DNA of 64,000 bases from Paraglaciecola arctica BSs20135 (GCF_000314995.1 NZ_BAEO01000007.1:94197-158196); one strand, 5' to 3'; numbered from the stretch's first letter, positions 22,523 to 32,233 are shown. The notes: generated by a model from the sequence alone, not told the origin. Numbers and translations: made by a program.

Positions 22523-23146
22523 TTAGTCTAACCCCAGTTGTTGTGCTTTTTTAATGGCTTCTGTTCTGCTTTGGGTGCCCAGAGCTTGAAAAATGGCTAC
22601 TATATGCGTTTTGACTGTGGCCAGACTCAGAAATAGCTGCTCGGCAATCGCCTTATTTGACAAGCCGTGACGTATCAAGCGCAACACTTCTAATTGTCTA
22701 ATAGTCAGATTATGTTGGCTAGCCCAATCAGTAGATGTTGAATTGAGAGTATTTGACTGGTTATTATTGCTCGGTTTCACAATTTCGCCTCGTAGCACCG
22801 ATTCAATGGCATGTTGTATTTGTTTGCCATTAGATGACTTAGAAACAAACCCCATTGCCCCTAATTCAAGGGTTTTATCCACATCCCATGGATCTTCAGA
22901 TGCAGTCACCATAATGATGGGCGTTAAACACAGTGATTTGGACAATTCTTCAAGTAGGCTAAACCCATCAATTCCGGGTAACCGCAGATCAATCAATGCC
23001 ACGTCATAGGCATTATTCGACAGTTTCTCCAGTGCCTGATGCCCATTACTCACACACTCGAATTCGACATCCGAGAATATGTTTTTCAAAACTGACCGTA
23101 TCCCTTCAAGAAATAGGTGATGGTCATCTGCAAGTAATACTTTCAT
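22523..23146 (-). CDS. NarL/LuxR-type response regulator
   Basis: The protein has 207 residues if started at the MKVLLADDHH methionine; an in-frame extension of 14 codons exists but does not look like the family. The receiver domain has Asp7/Asp8, phospho-acceptor Asp53 in ALIDLRLPG and Lys in GFVSKSS. The C-terminal LuxR helix-turn-helix has LTIRQLEVLRLIRHGLSNKA and SLATVKTH. It is probably the partner of the hybrid kinase 0.13 kb downstream and may bind the conserved motif present upstream of itself and of the PEP-CTERM units. Confidence 0.92.
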   Translation of the reverse strand: MKVLLADDHHLFLEGIRSVLKNIFSDVEFECVSNGHQALEKLSNNAYDVALIDLRLPGIDGFSLLEELSKSLCLTPIIMVTASEDPWDVDKTLELGAMGFVSKSSNGKQIQHAIESVLRGEIVKPSNNNQSNTLNSTSTDWASQHNLTIRQLEVLRLIRHGLSNKAIAEQLFLSLATVKTHIVAIFQALGTQSRTEAIKKAQQLGLD

Positions 23147-23316
23147 GGAGCCTGAGTATGGCATTAATAAAATCCAGAATAAAATCAACCTTTTGATTGA
23201 TGTTGCTTTAGATGAATTATCTGTAAATTATGAGTCGCTCAACATAGTCAGTCCTCTTAATTAATTAAATGGGAGGATACTTTAGTTTTAAGAATATAAG
23301 ACCTTAAATCTAAGGG

Positions 23317-23334
23317 CTATCCGATTTTCGCAAA
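23317..23334 (-). promoter_or_regulatory. Conserved motif between response regulator and AraC genes
   Basis: CTATCCGATTTTCGCAAA is the third copy, 170 bases before the response-regulator start and 130 bases before the divergent AraC-type gene. TTAAAT follows after 8 bases. It could serve either gene; orientation matches the minus-strand genes. Confidence 0.65.
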
Positions 23335-23463
23335 AAAGGAATTTAAATTTTGGAGGGGTTAACTCTTGCGTAAAAGGGAGAGGGGGTAGTCTTTACATTA
23401 TTGTAGGTTGTCAATTCCTGCATTGGGAAGTCATTATGAATTTATGTTGTATCAGTGGTGATT

Positions 23464-24435
23464 ATGCTTAAGCAAAGTACTCTTTTTCGCAAACTACCTT
23501 TATTTGATGCATGTGAACAGCAGTCGGCACAAAATTGGTTACCATTAGAGATAACTCAACTTTCGGCTGGCCCATATCAAGGTCAATTACGTGAAATTCA
23601 ACATCATGATGTCAGTGTGTTTTTTGAACAGCAAAACTGCATGGTTCATAAACGAGGCATAATGGTTGACCCATTTTGTACCGTTTCTTTTGCTCGCTCG
23701 ACTAACGCACAAGTACGTCTCTCTGAATATGATTCACAAGATAACTCTTTGTTTTTTATTCCCAGTGAAAGTGAGGTGGATGTTCAAGTTGCTGGTGATG
23801 TTGAAACTGTGTATTTTCGGTTTAATCAAGCAAAGTTTCTTGAGCGAGCAAGAGCTATCTCACCGCAATACTGGGCGACAGTGCCAGACAGTGCCTTGAT
23901 TTTTGAATCACCTCTTAGAAAATCATTGGAGGTCTTTTCACATCACCTTTATTCACATCCTTTATTTCAATCTGATGCTGAGGTGACCAATGATAATCAA
24001 GGGCTGTGTTCATTTATTATGGACAGATTGTTATTAGCATTAGATGAGTCATCTGTTAATCATGATGTCCGTCAAGATTTGATAGCGCGGTACCGCGCTA
24101 AAGAACGAGTTAATCAAGCATTAGACTATATCCATGGAGTGCTTGAAAATGAAGGTTGCCCCAGTATTGTGGATATATGTGTTGAAATGAACATAAGTCA
24201 GCGCAATCTACAGTACAGTTTTAAAAAGATATTAGGCTTCACGCCTAATGTTTATCTCTATCATCTTCGACTAAATCGTGCTCGTGCCCAACTGATAAAA
24301 GCTGATAACAATAATATCACGGTGACTCAGGTTGCAATGTATTGGCAGTTTTGGCATTTAGGGCGATTTTCTAATGACTATCTAAGGTTATTTGGTGAAT
24401 TACCTTCTGTTACTTTATCCAGAGTACTCACTTAA
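23464..24435 (+). CDS. AraC-family transcription regulator
   Basis: The protein has 323 residues from ATG 23464 (a GTG lies three codons earlier). The N-terminal 190 residues are a cupin-like ligand-binding part of the kind that starts with a conserved QL-rich segment. The C-terminal AraC domain has two helix-turn-helix units: VDICVEMNISQRNLQYSFKK and VTQVAMYWQFWHLGRFSNDY, followed by FGELPS. The ligand is unknown. Divergent from the two-component genes, with the shared motif in between, it may be part of the same regulatory circuit. Confidence 0.9.
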   Translation: MLKQSTLFRKLPLFDACEQQSAQNWLPLEITQLSAGPYQGQLREIQHHDVSVFFEQQNCMVHKRGIMVDPFCTVSFARSTNAQVRLSEYDSQDNSLFFIPSESEVDVQVAGDVETVYFRFNQAKFLERARAISPQYWATVPDSALIFESPLRKSLEVFSHHLYSHPLFQSDAEVTNDNQGLCSFIMDRLLLALDESSVNHDVRQDLIARYRAKERVNQALDYIHGVLENEGCPSIVDICVEMNISQRNLQYSFKKILGFTPNVYLYHLRLNRARAQLIKADNNNITVTQVAMYWQFWHLGRFSNDYLRLFGELPSVTLSRVLT

Positions 24436-24695
24436 ACTCATGCCAAGAATTTTTATCTAAACAAATTAGTAAGCTAGTTATTTTAAAATAGCAGATGCCC
24501 TTCAGTGATAATAAACCAAGTCATTCTTTCAAACTTATAACAATATGCTTATTTTGTTCCCTAGGCATATAGGTATAGCGGGGGATTGAGAAAATTTTCT
24601 TTTAGGCAGTACAAAATATTTGGTGAATATCAAACAAGGGTATAACCTGTTGTTAACATTTGCTTGATTGTATTAACGTGGAGAACATATTTAAA

Positions 24696-24881
24696 ATGCC
24701 AAAAACCAATTTATGGAATGTATTTAAAAGTGTCGCAGCCAGTGTATTGGGTGTGCAAAGTGACGCCAATTATAAAAGTGATTTTCAGCAATCTTCTTTT
24801 GTACCTTTTGCCATAGTTGGGGTTGTGTTTGTTTTGGGTTTGATTGGCATCTTGATTTTGATTGTGAATCTGGTGCTGTGA
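24696..24881 (+). CDS. DUF2970 small membrane protein
   Basis: The protein has 61 residues from ATG 24696 (PKTNLWNVFKSVAASVLGVQ). The middle, SDANYKSDFQQSSFVPFAIV, leads into one C-terminal membrane helix. The pattern VFKSVxAxxxGVQS is typical of DUF2970. Its function is unknown. The longer frame beginning at 24660 is not needed. The gap 24436-24695 shows no gene. Confidence 0.8.
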   Translation: MPKTNLWNVFKSVAASVLGVQSDANYKSDFQQSSFVPFAIVGVVFVLGLIGILILIVNLVL

Positions 24882-25089
24882 TGTATAGCGTTGCTGGACG
24901 TATTGGCCAATTTCAAAAGAACTCATCTTTGCCTAAAACACCTGTCTAATTGGCTGTGACGTGCGACAGAATGTTCTTTCATTCTATTTTTATAGAATCA
25001 AATGTAATTGTTGGTATTTCATACAAGTCTGCCGATACATAGGTATCGAGCCTAGGCATCATATTTAATCTTTCAAAAGAGTCAATTTT

Positions 25090-26450
25090 ATGAATAAAAC
25101 CAACAAAATATTTACCTATCTTTTTTGTGCTCTATTTTTAGAAAGTTTGTTGCTTGCATTCTTTTTTGATTCATATATTTCGGCTTTAGTGATTGGATTT
25201 CCGGCTTTACTAGTGCCCTTATATTTTAATAGAACTGCTCCGTTGGCCGCCATTACTAGGCATGTGTCTGCAATGGCGACTATGATATTTGCCGCCTTAC
25301 ATATACATCAAACCAATGGGCTCATTGAAGTACATTTTGAAATTTTCATTTTGTTGGCTTTTTTAATTATTTATCAAGATTGGCGTTTACCACAGTGATC
25401 ATTCATGCGGTGTACGCTATTACAGAAGGTGTTGTAGCAGGCTATATGGCAAAATCCATGGCAGATGAGTGTAAAGCCGGAGAAGAATTAGCACTAGTAG
25501 CAAAAGAGTTGATGGCAGATCAAAGTGCAATAGATTTAAGTATAAAAACTAATGCAGGGGACAATAGCACCTTAATTTCATTTAACGAGTTGTTGGGGCT
25601 TTTATTTAAGGTTATTAGCAATGTTAAGGAACAAGTGGTTGAGTTAAACGCTAACTCAAATACCTTAATAAACACAAAATTAGAACTGGAAAAGTCTTCT
25701 TCACAACGTCAACTTGAAACCGATGTAATTGCCACATCTGCCGAAGAAATGGCTGTGACAGTAGCCTCAATAGCTAAAGATACCAGCAACTTAAGTGATC
25801 AAATGAAAGAAGCTAATGATTATACTCAAGCTGCAAATGAAGATATTCTTTGTATCAATGTTCAAAATGAAGCCTTAACTACGGCCTTAGAAAAAACCAA
25901 TGTGCAAGTGACTGAGTTGGTTAGCTCCACTGAGGCGATTTCAAATGTATTGTCAGAAATTGCCAGTATCGCTGAACAAACAAATTTATTGGCGCTTAAC
26001 GCAGCTATTGAAGCTGCAAGGGCCGGAGAGCACGGAAGAGGGTTTGCTGTGGTAGCTGATGAGGTCCGTGCATTGGCCACTCGTACTAAAGACAGTACCA
26101 ATAAAATTGGTGGCACACTTTCGTTATTGCAAGGGTATTCACAATCAGCGACAGAATCTATGGCTGATAGCATAGAAATTGTGCAATCAGTTATTGAAAG
26201 CGCCCATAAAGCTCAGCAACAAATAGCTCAGGCCACGAGTTTAGTTGATCAAGCTAGTTCCATATCTATCAATGTGGCGGCAGCTGTAGAGCAACAATCA
26301 GTCACAACTGACGGGATTGCAAAAAGTGCAGAAACCTTAAGAGGTACTGTACAAACGGATATTGAAAAAGTTAATAATTTAGGGATTGAAGCCTCAAAAG
26401 TTAGTCAAACTGCAGCTGAGATGGAACAAAAAATTGCTCGCTTTAAATAG
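25090..26450 (+). pseudogene. Methyl-accepting chemotaxis protein, broken by deletion and frameshift
   Basis: Two overlapping frames, 25090-25398 and 25380-26450, together give one chemoreceptor. The first holds four N-terminal membrane helices ending [18 protein letters not shown]. The second resumes at [19 protein letters not shown] and has a full signalling domain with the hairpin tip [20 protein letters not shown]. From memory, family members carry about 40-50 further residues between these points, so an internal deletion that is not a multiple of three has fused the ends at a TGGCGTTT stretch. The second frame has an ATG-less start near 25380. The signalling part could survive only as a soluble or partly anchored fragment. 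Confidence 0.78.
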
Positions 26451-26988
26451 CAAACTCAAAAAACGTCACCTTACTATTGTTGTTGTTTGGATACTTTTTA
26501 CTGTTTTAGCCTTTGCCTACTTTACAAAACAAAGGTTAGTAAACTTTGATATTGATAATAAGTTGCAAGGAGTTGATCATCTTCAACTGGCAAATTATTT
26601 ACAAAATTATACCTCTAGCGAAACTATAGGTTTAGGGAATGGATTAGATAGTGGTTTAGGAAATCGAGTGATACATTTTTCTAAACCTAATTGTGCTTGT
26701 CAACAATTTAGCCAGGAGCATATTTCAGCTCTTAACAAAATGGCCGAAGCTAATCAGTTTAATGTTGTTAATGTGGTGGTTGAGCAAGATGATCTTATCC
26801 CCGCCACACCTTCGGTTGCCATATTAGATGGCAATGGCGATGTTATTTATTATGGCCCTTATGGACAAGGTCTAGGTTGTTCTCAGACTTCTGGTTTTGC
26901 ACAAACTATGCTTAACAATTTTGTAAAAGGTTTTTCAGCAAATATTATCATTAGGGAAGCAAAAGGTTGTTATTGCCACCTTGGATAA
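26434..26988 (+). CDS. DUF6436-type thioredoxin-like membrane protein
   Basis: The protein has about 185 residues if translation starts at TTG 26434, overlapping the chemoreceptor end by 17 bases; the start is uncertain. One N-terminal membrane helix ([17 protein letters not shown]) is followed by a periplasmic domain with [37 protein letters not shown], a Cys in GCSQTS and a final GCYCH. This set fits DUF6436, a thioredoxin-like family of unknown redox role. CAC lies where thioredoxins have their active site. Confidence 0.72.
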   Translation: MLALNSKLKKRHLTIVVVWILFTVLAFAYFTKQRLVNFDIDNKLQGVDHLQLANYLQNYTSSETIGLGNGLDSGLGNRVIHFSKPNCACQQFSQEHISALNKMAEANQFNVVNVVVEQDDLIPATPSVAILDGNGDVIYYGPYGQGLGCSQTSGFAQTMLNNFVKGFSANIIIREAKGCYCHLG

Positions 26989-27013
26989 TGTGCTTCAATA
27001 ATGTTTAAGATGT

Positions 27014-27703
27014 TTATATTTGACTCAATTTTTCCAGAGCTAACCGATTTAGTATCACTATTTTCCCATAACGTAGCTTAATGACTTGTTCTGTTTGTAG
27101 GCTTTGCAAAATCTTGTTCACTGTTTGTCTTGAACTGTGAATAAGCTGCGCTAGTGCATCTTGCGAAATCGACAGCTCGTTTGTCATAGTGTGTTGTTGC
27201 TCTTCCAAGCCCTTGTGTAACAAACTTAACCTTTTGCACAATTGCCCTTTTAAGGATAAACAGCCGGTTTCGTCTATTAGGCTGAATGTAGCCCGTACCC
27301 GCTGACACAACAATCGCATAATGTGAATTTGCCATTGGTTATCTTCGCTTAATAAAAAATCAAAAACGGCTTTAGGGCACATAAGTAAGGTGGTGGCGCC
27401 TTCTGCATGTGCATCGTGGGTGCGCGGTTGACCGTCTATCAAAGATATTTCACCAAACCAATTTCCAGGCTGGATCCAAGTAAGCACAAGTTCCTTGCCT
27501 TCTAGAGTAAAATTACTGGCGCGAATTAGCCCTGTTAACACACAATAAAATCCATCTGCCATGTCGTTTTTTTGATGTAATATCTGTTTGTCATTTAGGT
27601 GTTTTATTTTGCATTTTTGTTGTAATTGCTTGGCTAAATTTTCAGGCAAAGAGGCAAACCAAGGATTTTGTTTGAGTATGTAATTTACTTCAGCGCTTTG
27701 CAT
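27014..27703 (-). CDS. Crp/Fnr-family transcription regulator
   Basis: The protein has 229 residues. The cyclic-nucleotide-type beta barrel covers residues about 20-140, with FYCVLTGLIRAS and PGNWFGEISLIDGQPRTHDA. The winged helix-turn-helix has ISQDALAQLIHSSRQTVNKIL. The barrel has the GE-L-PRT-A signature close to that of cAMP binders. No N-terminal Fnr cysteine cluster is present. It lies convergent with the DUF6436 gene and divergent from the aldolase gene 90 bases away, which it may control. Confidence 0.92.
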   Translation of the reverse strand: MQSAEVNYILKQNPWFASLPENLAKQLQQKCKIKHLNDKQILHQKNDMADGFYCVLTGLIRASNFTLEGKELVLTWIQPGNWFGEISLIDGQPRTHDAHAEGATTLLMCPKAVFDFLLSEDNQWQIHIMRLLCQRVRATFSLIDETGCLSLKGQLCKRLSLLHKGLEEQQHTMTNELSISQDALAQLIHSSRQTVNKILQSLQTEQVIKLRYGKIVILNRLALEKLSQI

Positions 27704-27792
27704 AAAAATTTTCCAATTGTCACATTGACGACAGTTTGTATTCTGCTCAGTAGATTAAGCTAGTGCAACTAAAATTTAGTCGAGAAATTGAT

Positions 27793-28548
27793 ATGACCTC
27801 ATCAGTAAAACAACAAGTTAGTGAGCAAGAATGGCAAACCCGAGTTGATTTAGCTGCCTGTTATCGCGCAGTGGCTATGTTCGGCTGGGATGATCTAGTG
27901 TTTACCCATATATCAGCCCGTGTGCCTGGGCCTGAACATCATTTTTTAATTAATCCTTACGGTTTTATGTTTGAAGAAATTACCGCTTCTAGTTTGGTTA
28001 AAATCGACTTGCAAGGTAATAAGGTGATGGACTCGGATTACGATATTAATCCAGCTGGATTTACCATTCATAGTGCTGTGCATGAAGCCCGTGATGATGC
28101 CAAATGTGTGCTTCACTTGCATACTGCTGCGGGTATAGCCGTGTCTGCGAGTAAACAAGGTTTGTTACCTCTTAGTCAACAATCATTGTTTCCACTTTCG
28201 TCATTGTCTTACCATGATTATGAAGGTGTGGCTCTTAATCCAGATGAAAAATCACGTCTTGTGGCTGATTTAGGTGAAACCAATTTTATGATTTTGCGTA
28301 ATCATGGGCTGTTAACTTGTGCAGATACTATTGAGGATGCGTTTGTGTATATGTATTTTCTGGAATGTGCTTGCCAAATTCAGCTTAAAGCGCAAGCCAG
28401 TGGCCAAGAATTGATCCTTATTCCGTCGCAGATTTTGGCAGGTATTCAGGCACAAGCTAAACAGGTGACACGTTCAGCTGGTGGGGGCTTAGCATGGCCG
28501 GGAATATTACGTAAATTAGACCGTAAAAATCCTGGATATGAGCTGTGA
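27793..28548 (+). CDS. Class II aldolase/adducin-family protein
   Basis: The protein has 251 residues from ATG 27793; an upstream ATG at 27763 is less likely. The typical fold markers are ACYRAVAMFGWDDLVFTHIS, INPYGFMFEEITASSLVKID, the zinc-site HLHTAAG (two histidines) and MILRNHGLLTCAD (third histidine). Relatives are L-fuculose-phosphate aldolases and ribulose-5-phosphate epimerases, but this branch, with its FTIHSAVHEAR segment, lacks a known substrate. It is followed after 3 bases by a hydrolase gene, so the two form an operon. Confidence 0.9.
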   Translation: MTSSVKQQVSEQEWQTRVDLAACYRAVAMFGWDDLVFTHISARVPGPEHHFLINPYGFMFEEITASSLVKIDLQGNKVMDSDYDINPAGFTIHSAVHEARDDAKCVLHLHTAAGIAVSASKQGLLPLSQQSLFPLSSLSYHDYEGVALNPDEKSRLVADLGETNFMILRNHGLLTCADTIEDAFVYMYFLECACQIQLKAQASGQELILIPSQILAGIQAQAKQVTRSAGGGLAWPGILRKLDRKNPGYEL

Positions 28549-28551
28549 TTT

Positions 28552-29442
28552 TTGACAACGCTTAATTTAGAAAAATACATAAAACATGCTGAATTTAGTG
28601 AGTTGTGCGGCCATCGTATCGCTCACTGGCAATCTGTGGATTTTCAAAAAAGTCATAACAAAGACACTGTTTTATTTATCCATGGTTTTCCAAGTGCTGC
28701 TTGGGATTGGCACTTTCAATGGAAACATTTAGCTGGGCAATACCGCTTACTTTGTTTAGATTTATTAGGTTTTGGTTTATCCGACAAACCCAAAGATCAT
28801 CAATATAGTTTGTTGGAGCAAGCGGATATTGTGCAGGCGTTATTGAATAAGTTAGGCGTTAAAAATTATCATATTCTTGCACACGACTACGGTGATTCAG
28901 TTGCGCAGGAGTTATTAAGTCGCCAAGAAGCTAAAGATAAAGCCGCTAATATTTTGTCTCTTTGTTTTCTAAATGGCGGCTTATTTGCGTCACATCATAG
29001 GCCGCTATTCGCCCAAAAATTATTGAAGAGTCGACTCGGCGGTTTGGCCAGTCACTTTATGAATAAGGCGAGTCTGAGAAGAGGTTTTAATAAAATATTC
29101 GCCCCTAAAAGTCAGCCGAGCGATTATGAAATTGAGACCTTGTGGCAACTAATCGAACACAATGACGGTAAAAGGGTGTTACCTAAGTTATTAAGCTACA
29201 TTGACGAACGCAGCCAACACACAAAACGTTGGATTGACAGCATGAGCAGCACCGCTGTTCCTTTGTATTTTATCAATGGTGTGCACGATCCCATATCTGG
29301 GCAACATATGCTTGACCATTATATCGACATTATTCCGAACGCAAGAACAACTGCGTTAGATGTGGGGCATTATCCACAGCTAGAGGCGCCAAAAGAAGTT
29401 TTGGCTTTGTACCAAACCTTTTTGAACGACGTCATAGGTTGA
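28552..29442 (+). CDS. Alpha/beta hydrolase resembling MEST/PEG1
   Basis: The protein has 296 residues with a TTG start 3 bases after the aldolase stop. It has the oxyanion region IHGFPSAAWDW, the nucleophile elbow AHDYGDSVAQELLSR with Asp as nucleophile, and a late VGHYPQLEAP with the catalytic His. The segments HDYGDxVAQELL, LSLCFLNGGLF, HNDGKRVLPKLLSYI and GHYPQLEAP recall, from memory, the vertebrate imprinted-gene product MEST. Epoxide hydrolases and haloalkane dehalogenases share the Asp-type elbow. The substrate is unknown. Pairing with an aldolase-like gene hints at carbonyl or epoxide metabolism, which is inference. Confidence 0.87.
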   Translation: MTTLNLEKYIKHAEFSELCGHRIAHWQSVDFQKSHNKDTVLFIHGFPSAAWDWHFQWKHLAGQYRLLCLDLLGFGLSDKPKDHQYSLLEQADIVQALLNKLGVKNYHILAHDYGDSVAQELLSRQEAKDKAANILSLCFLNGGLFASHHRPLFAQKLLKSRLGGLASHFMNKASLRRGFNKIFAPKSQPSDYEIETLWQLIEHNDGKRVLPKLLSYIDERSQHTKRWIDSMSSTAVPLYFINGVHDPISGQHMLDHYIDIIPNARTTALDVGHYPQLEAPKEVLALYQTFLNDVIG

Positions 29443-29496
29443 ATTTTCTACACTCAACCTTATTTCTTTTGTCTACTCCCTAACTAAAGAATCTAT

Positions 29497-29958
29497 ATGT
29501 TTCATTTGGCCCAGGTAAATATAGGCATCACTAAAGGCGCTATGGATAGTGCAGTGATGAAGGTATTTAGCGATAACCTAGATCCTATCAACGCTATCGC
29601 GGAAGCGTCAGAAGGTTTTGTCTGGCGACTCAAAGATGAGGGTGGCAACGCTACTGATATTGCGTTTTCAGACAATCCTAACGAACTGGTGAATATGTCA
29701 GTGTGGGAGTCGGTGGACGGCCTTAAGCATTTTATGTTTAAGACACATCATATTGATTTCCTGAAGCGCAAAAAGGAATGGTTTGAAACACCATCCGAAG
29801 CCACCTACGTGCTTTGGTGGATCCGAAGCGGACATATTCCCACTATTGAAGAAGCTAAACATAAATTAAGCTTGATTAGGAAACACGGTGAAACAGCTGA
29901 GGCTTTTAGTTTTAAAAAGGTGTTTGCTGCGCCTAACGACGGCTTAATGAATAACTAA
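29497..29958 (+). CDS. DUF3291-domain protein
   Basis: The protein has 153 residues of the DUF3291 type: FHLAQVNIGI at the start, GFVWRLKDEGG, NMSVWESVDGLKHFMFKTHH and ATYVLWWIRSGHIPTIEEAK. The fold is expected to be a dimeric ferredoxin-like barrel, as in antibiotic-biosynthesis monooxygenases, but no activity is established. It follows the hydrolase by 54 bases in the same direction and may share its transcript. Confidence 0.87.
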   Translation: MFHLAQVNIGITKGAMDSAVMKVFSDNLDPINAIAEASEGFVWRLKDEGGNATDIAFSDNPNELVNMSVWESVDGLKHFMFKTHHIDFLKRKKEWFETPSEATYVLWWIRSGHIPTIEEAKHKLSLIRKHGETAEAFSFKKVFAAPNDGLMNN

Positions 29959-30032
29959 GCACCAGTTGGTTTTATAAAACACGTCAGGGCATGGCATAAT
30001 ATCCCTCTCATAAAATTTGTTATTTTTTATCT

Positions 30033-31157
30033 ATGAAAATATATTACGAAGACAGCATGCCTTATGCCGCTGAGTTTTTTAACGAACTTGGAGAGTGTCA
30101 GGTGTTCTCTCATAAAACGGTTAACGCTGCTATGTTGGCCGATGCTGATGTTTTATTAGTGCGCTCTACCACTAAAGTAAACGCTAACTTACTTTCGCAA
30201 AATACCCGTCTGCAATTTGTGGCTACGGCCACTGCGGGAACTGATCATGTAGACCAAGAATATTTAGCAACACGTGGCATTCCATTTGTTTCAGCGGGTG
30301 GTTGTAATGCTGTAGCTGTAGCTGAATATGTATTGAGTGCCATGATAGTGACAGCCAATAAACATAGCTGGCAGTTAGCCGACAAAACAGTGGGCATTGT
30401 TGGGGCAGGGCATGTGGGCACTGCACTATCTAGTCTTTTAACTGTGCTTGGTATCAAACATAAGTTATGTGATCCACCTTTGGCTGATGGCGGTGACACT
30501 CGAGCTTTTGTGACAATGGACGAAATTATGCAATGTGATGTGATCACCTTGCATGTGCCATGGGTTAAAGAAGGCAAATATCAAACTCAAGGTATGTTTG
30601 ATAAACACAGGTTAAAACAATTGTCTGAACAACAATTATTGATCAACGCCTGTCGAGGTGAAGTCTTAGATAATCAAGCGGCACTAGAATTGTTTGAACA
30701 AGGCAAAAAGCTAAATTTAGTTTTAGATGTATGGGACAACGAACCTGATATTAAGTTGGAATTGATCCCGCATATTGCCTTAGCTACGGCACATATTGCC
30801 GGTCACACTATTGAAGGTAAGGCCAGAGGTACCGAAATGTTGTATTTGGCTTTGTGTGAGTTGTGGGGTAAACAAGCCGATAAAAAACTCAGCGATTATT
30901 TGCCCAAAGCTACTATTGGACCTTTGATAGTCAAAGATACCCAAGATTTGCTAAAGGCTGCAAGCCAGTTGATACTTAAAGTGTATGATATATCTGAAGA
31001 TGACCAAGCTTTTAAAAAACAAGCTGATGGGCCAGATCAGTTTAGATATATCCGAAAACACTATCCTATAAGAAGAGAATTTTCTGCAATTGTCGTAAAT
31101 GCTGGAAATTTTGTCGATTCAAAGGCAATCTACGCCCTTGGATTTTTGCCGCTATAA
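30033..31157 (+). CDS. pdxB: Erythronate-4-phosphate dehydrogenase
   Basis: This 374-residue protein is of the D-2-hydroxyacid dehydrogenase family with the PdxB-specific C-terminal dimerisation part. It has the opening KIYYEDSMPYAAEFF, ATATAGTDHVD, the NAD site VGIVGAGHVGTAL, NACRGEVLD with the catalytic Arg, the Asp of LDVWDNEPD and the His-containing ATAHIAGHTIEGKARGTE. It catalyses the second step of the pyridoxal 5'-phosphate pathway. It is followed by asd after 59 bases, an order common in gammaproteobacteria. Confidence 0.96.
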   Translation: MKIYYEDSMPYAAEFFNELGECQVFSHKTVNAAMLADADVLLVRSTTKVNANLLSQNTRLQFVATATAGTDHVDQEYLATRGIPFVSAGGCNAVAVAEYVLSAMIVTANKHSWQLADKTVGIVGAGHVGTALSSLLTVLGIKHKLCDPPLADGGDTRAFVTMDEIMQCDVITLHVPWVKEGKYQTQGMFDKHRLKQLSEQQLLINACRGEVLDNQAALELFEQGKKLNLVLDVWDNEPDIKLELIPHIALATAHIAGHTIEGKARGTEMLYLALCELWGKQADKKLSDYLPKATIGPLIVKDTQDLLKAASQLILKVYDISEDDQAFKKQADGPDQFRYIRKHYPIRREFSAIVVNAGNFVDSKAIYALGFLPL

Positions 31158-31216
31158 TAGCGTTTTAAAATTTGTACTTTAAACCAATAATTTAAATTTT
31201 TAGGAGTAATAAAACC

Positions 31217-32233
31217 ATGTCTCGGGCCTTTGATGTTGCCGTGTTGGGCGCTACTGGATTAGTAGGACAACATATGATCGAAATTCTTGAACAGAGAGAT
31301 TTTCCGATTAACAAACTTTATCCATTAGCCAGCGCACGTTCTGCAGGCGGAAAGGTGACCTTCAAGGGAAAAGAGATTACCGTTTTAGATGCAGATGAAT
31401 TTGATTGGAGTCAGGTGCAACTTGGCTTTTTCTCTGCTGGTGGCAGTGTCTCTGAAAAATTTGCTCCTATTGCAGCCGAAGCTGGTTGTGTGGTGATCGA
31501 TAATACCTCTCACTATCGCTACGATGCAGATATTCCTTTGGTTGTGCCAGAAGTGAATCCTCAAGCATTAGCCGATTTCCGTAATCGTAATATTATTGCT
31601 AATCCTAACTGTTCGACTATTCAAATGATGGTGGCTTTAAAGCCTATCCATGATGCAGTTGGTATTGAGCGAATTAACGTCTGTACCTACCAATCAGTAT
31701 CGGGTGGCGGTAAGGAAGCAATAGATGAATTAGCCCATCAAACTGCGGCACTGTTAAGTGGCAAAGAAGTGAAGACTGAAGTTTTTAGTCGCCAAATCGC
31801 TTTTAACGTTATCCCTCAAATCGATGTGTTTATGGATAATGATTACACCAAAGAAGAAATGAAAATGGTGTGGGAAACCAAAAAAATCATGGGCGATGAC
31901 ACTATCTTAGTGAATGCAACGGCTGTACGTGTACCTGTGTTTTATGGTCACGGCGAAGCTATTCACCTTGAAACCCGAGCGCCAATTGATGCGGAAGAAG
32001 TTAAAGATTTATTAGCTAACGCTCCAGGTGTAGTGCTACATAGAGAGAGAGAAGATTTTCCTACTCAAGTAAGCAGTGCCAGTGGTAACGATGATACTCA
32101 TGTTGGTCGAGTCAGAAACGATATATCCCATCCAAATGGCATTAATTTGTGGGTTGTCTCTGATAACGTACGAAAAGGTGCGGCAACTAACAGCGTACAA
32201 ATCGCTGAAGTGCTGATTAGAGATTATATGTAG
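31217..32233 (+). CDS. asd: Aspartate-semialdehyde dehydrogenase
   Basis: The protein has 338 residues. It has the NADP-binding VAVLGATGLVGQ, SAGGSVSEKFAP, the active-site NPNCST with Cys132, and SVSGGGKEAIDEL; His in GHGEAIHLE is the expected proton acceptor. Because the catalytic Cys is present it is true Asd and not its Usg paralogue, although it occupies the usg-like position before fimV. It makes aspartate semialdehyde for lysine, threonine, methionine and cell-wall synthesis. RBS AGGAG lies upstream of the ATG. Confidence 0.95.
   Translation: MSRAFDVAVLGATGLVGQHMIEILEQRDFPINKLYPLASARSAGGKVTFKGKEITVLDADEFDWSQVQLGFFSAGGSVSEKFAPIAAEAGCVVIDNTSHYRYDADIPLVVPEVNPQALADFRNRNIIANPNCSTIQMMVALKPIHDAVGIERINVCTYQSVSGGGKEAIDELAHQTAALLSGKEVKTEVFSRQIAFNVIPQIDVFMDNDYTKEEMKMVWETKKIMGDDTILVNATAVRVPVFYGHGEAIHLETRAPIDAEEVKDLLANAPGVVLHREREDFPTQVSSASGNDDTHVGRVRNDISHPNGINLWVVSDNVRKGAATNSVQIAEVLIRDYM

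Noticed and set aside
31217..32233. Usg-type Asd paralogue
   Set aside because: Position before fimV suggested Usg, but the catalytic Cys in NPNCST is present, so it is Asd itself.
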